The position numbers were made by a program, and so were the translations under genes. 6,306 bases of DNA, taken from contig JASHZC010000004.1 of assembly GCA_030042755.1 (NCBI GenBank), positions 1-6,306 of the forward strand. The letters are read 5' to 3'. The notes beneath the pieces are model-generated. The model ran no database searches, was not told the origin of the DNA, and saw nothing but the letters and a program-made list of their open reading frames with translations. Below are positions 5,749 through 6,306 of this stretch, one piece after another (within the stretch, counting starts at the first letter, position 1; each line of letters opens with the position of its first letter). Origin of the DNA: Vulcanimicrobiota bacterium. Its GTDB lineage: Bacteria; Eremiobacterota; Eremiobacteria; Baltobacterales; Baltobacteraceae.

Positions 5749-6174
5749 ATGAAAGGGATCGAGCTCTGTCGGCGTCCTCTCGCGACGCTTTGCGTCGTTG
5801 CTGCATGCGTTGGCTGTGGCCGCAAGTTTACCGAAGACCTCGCATTTCAAGCACCGCAGGGCTGGGTCTATGCGGCAGTGCCCAACGGTGGCGAGGTGTG
5901 GGTCAAGCCTGGTGGGTCGAAGGAATCAATCATGGCGCAGGCCACGGACAGTCCGCTCCCGCAGCGCCAGCCAGACTGGAAGGACATCACCATCTGTGGC
6001 AATCATTCCGCGGTGCTCATGATTCAAACGAACAACCCCGGCCAGATCTGGGAGGGCGTGAGCACAACCTGGGGTTCCGAACGATATATGGCCGTGTATG
6101 TTCGGCCCACAGGCTCTGCACCCGATCCAAACGCGGAATCTGCGATCCGGTCGTTATGCTTAAAGACGTCGTGA
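5749..6174 (+). CDS. Small secreted lipoprotein, 141 aa, unknown function
   Basis: From the ATG at 5749 the protein has a lipoprotein signal: positive MKGIELCRR, hydrophobic PLATLCVVAAC, and a V-A-A-C lipobox with the lipidated Cys at residue 20. GGAGGG lies 12 nt upstream. An in-frame TTG at 5737 directly abuts that site and is unlikely to be the start. The mature part begins with a short beta-rich domain (FQAPQGWVYAAVPNGGEVWV). It has two Cys residues (ITICGNHS and SLCLKTS) that could form a disulfide after export, and a C-terminal motif PDPNAESAIRSLCLK. I do not know its function. The sequence style resembles small lipoproteins of Eremiobacterota, so I read it as chromosomal flank rather than part of the Cas1 module. 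Confidence 0.75.
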   Translation: MKGIELCRRPLATLCVVAACVGCGRKFTEDLAFQAPQGWVYAAVPNGGEVWVKPGGSKESIMAQATDSPLPQRQPDWKDITICGNHSAVLMIQTNNPGQIWEGVSTTWGSERYMAVYVRPTGSAPDPNAESAIRSLCLKTS

Positions 6175-6193
6175 GTCGGGGTCTGGTCCGGCC

Positions 6194-6306
6194 ATGAGAT
6201 CAAATCGCGTTGTGCTAAGCGTCAGCGCCGCTGCATTGCTCGCAGGGTGCGGCGGATCGCAGCTGCCGATCGGCGCGCCAGGCACGATGCCACAATCAAA
6301 GGCGAG
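6194..6306 (+). CDS. Lipoprotein, N-terminal fragment (runs off right edge)
   Basis: The ATG at 6194 opens a frame that is uninterrupted to the window edge (37 codons). It encodes a signal peptide MRSNRVVLSVSAAALLAGC with a perfect L-A-G-C lipobox (Cys19), followed by GGSQLPIGAPGTMPQSKA. That post-lipobox motif recurs, in my memory, in many Eremiobacterota proteins that carry beta-propeller or other extracellular repeats. What follows here is unseen. It lies 19 bp after the previous lipoprotein stop and may be cotranscribed with it. Confidence 0.7.
   Translation, partial: MRSNRVVLSVSAAALLAGCGGSQLPIGAPGTMPQSKA

Noticed and set aside
4892..5806. Long minus-strand open frame (304 codons) opposite cas1
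   Set aside because: It is the antisense shadow of the GC-rich cas1 gene. The translation is low-complexity Arg/Ala/Ser-rich with no motif and runs past the cas1 end.
1..6306. CRISPR array that would go with cas1
   Set aside because: No series of regularly spaced direct repeats exists. The gaps are all under 100 bp and hold only single hairpins or short operator-like boxes.

Overview
The window is high-GC bacterial DNA. Its right edge (after about 5749) carries two small lipoprotein genes. The last one begins, just after its lipobox, with a CGGSQLPIGAPG-type N-terminus that I remember from many proteins of Candidatus Eremiobacterota (WPS-2). An uncultured soil-type bacterium of that phylum is therefore my best guess. 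It rests on memory of a motif, not on a search.

Everything to the left of about 5690 looks like an accessory module rather than housekeeping DNA. On the minus strand, reading right to left from about 2950, a closely packed run encodes a small Xre-type repressor (TTG start), a small HTH protein with one C-terminal membrane segment, a 123-aa protein with a predicted OB-fold-like strand order, a 180-aa basic HTH protein, a zinc-finger/HNH-like protein, and the N-terminal 301 residues of a gene that leaves the window on the left. That last gene has a complete DEDDy 3'-5' exonuclease signature (D43, E45, D137, Y270, D274) of the kind carried by family B DNA polymerases. Several junctions overlap (GTGA, TAGTG, and a 16-nt overlap), so this is very probably one operon.

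On the plus strand, divergent from the operon, lies a 358-aa protein with an N-terminal HTH-like region and an unrecognised remainder. It is followed by a 519-aa Cas1 with its active-site residues intact. This Cas1 is extended at the C-terminus by a basic linker, a CxxC...CxxC zinc finger and an HTH domain. There is no Cas2, no interference gene and no CRISPR array in the window. The intergenic region between the divergent arms holds four related TTACTCCC-like boxes that overlap a good minus-strand promoter and both start regions, which suggests that the small Xre protein controls both arms.

A Cas1 with a C-terminal HTH, a PolB-type exonuclease/polymerase, an HNH-like protein and several HTH proteins is the gene content expected of casposons, the Cas1-driven self-synthesising transposons. 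The central proposal is a casposon-like, self-replicating integrative element, or a domesticated solo-Cas1 system, in Eremiobacterota-like DNA. The right element boundary would lie between the cas1 stop (5687) and the first lipoprotein gene (5749). The left boundary is outside the window, so terminal inverted repeats and target-site duplications could not be tested.
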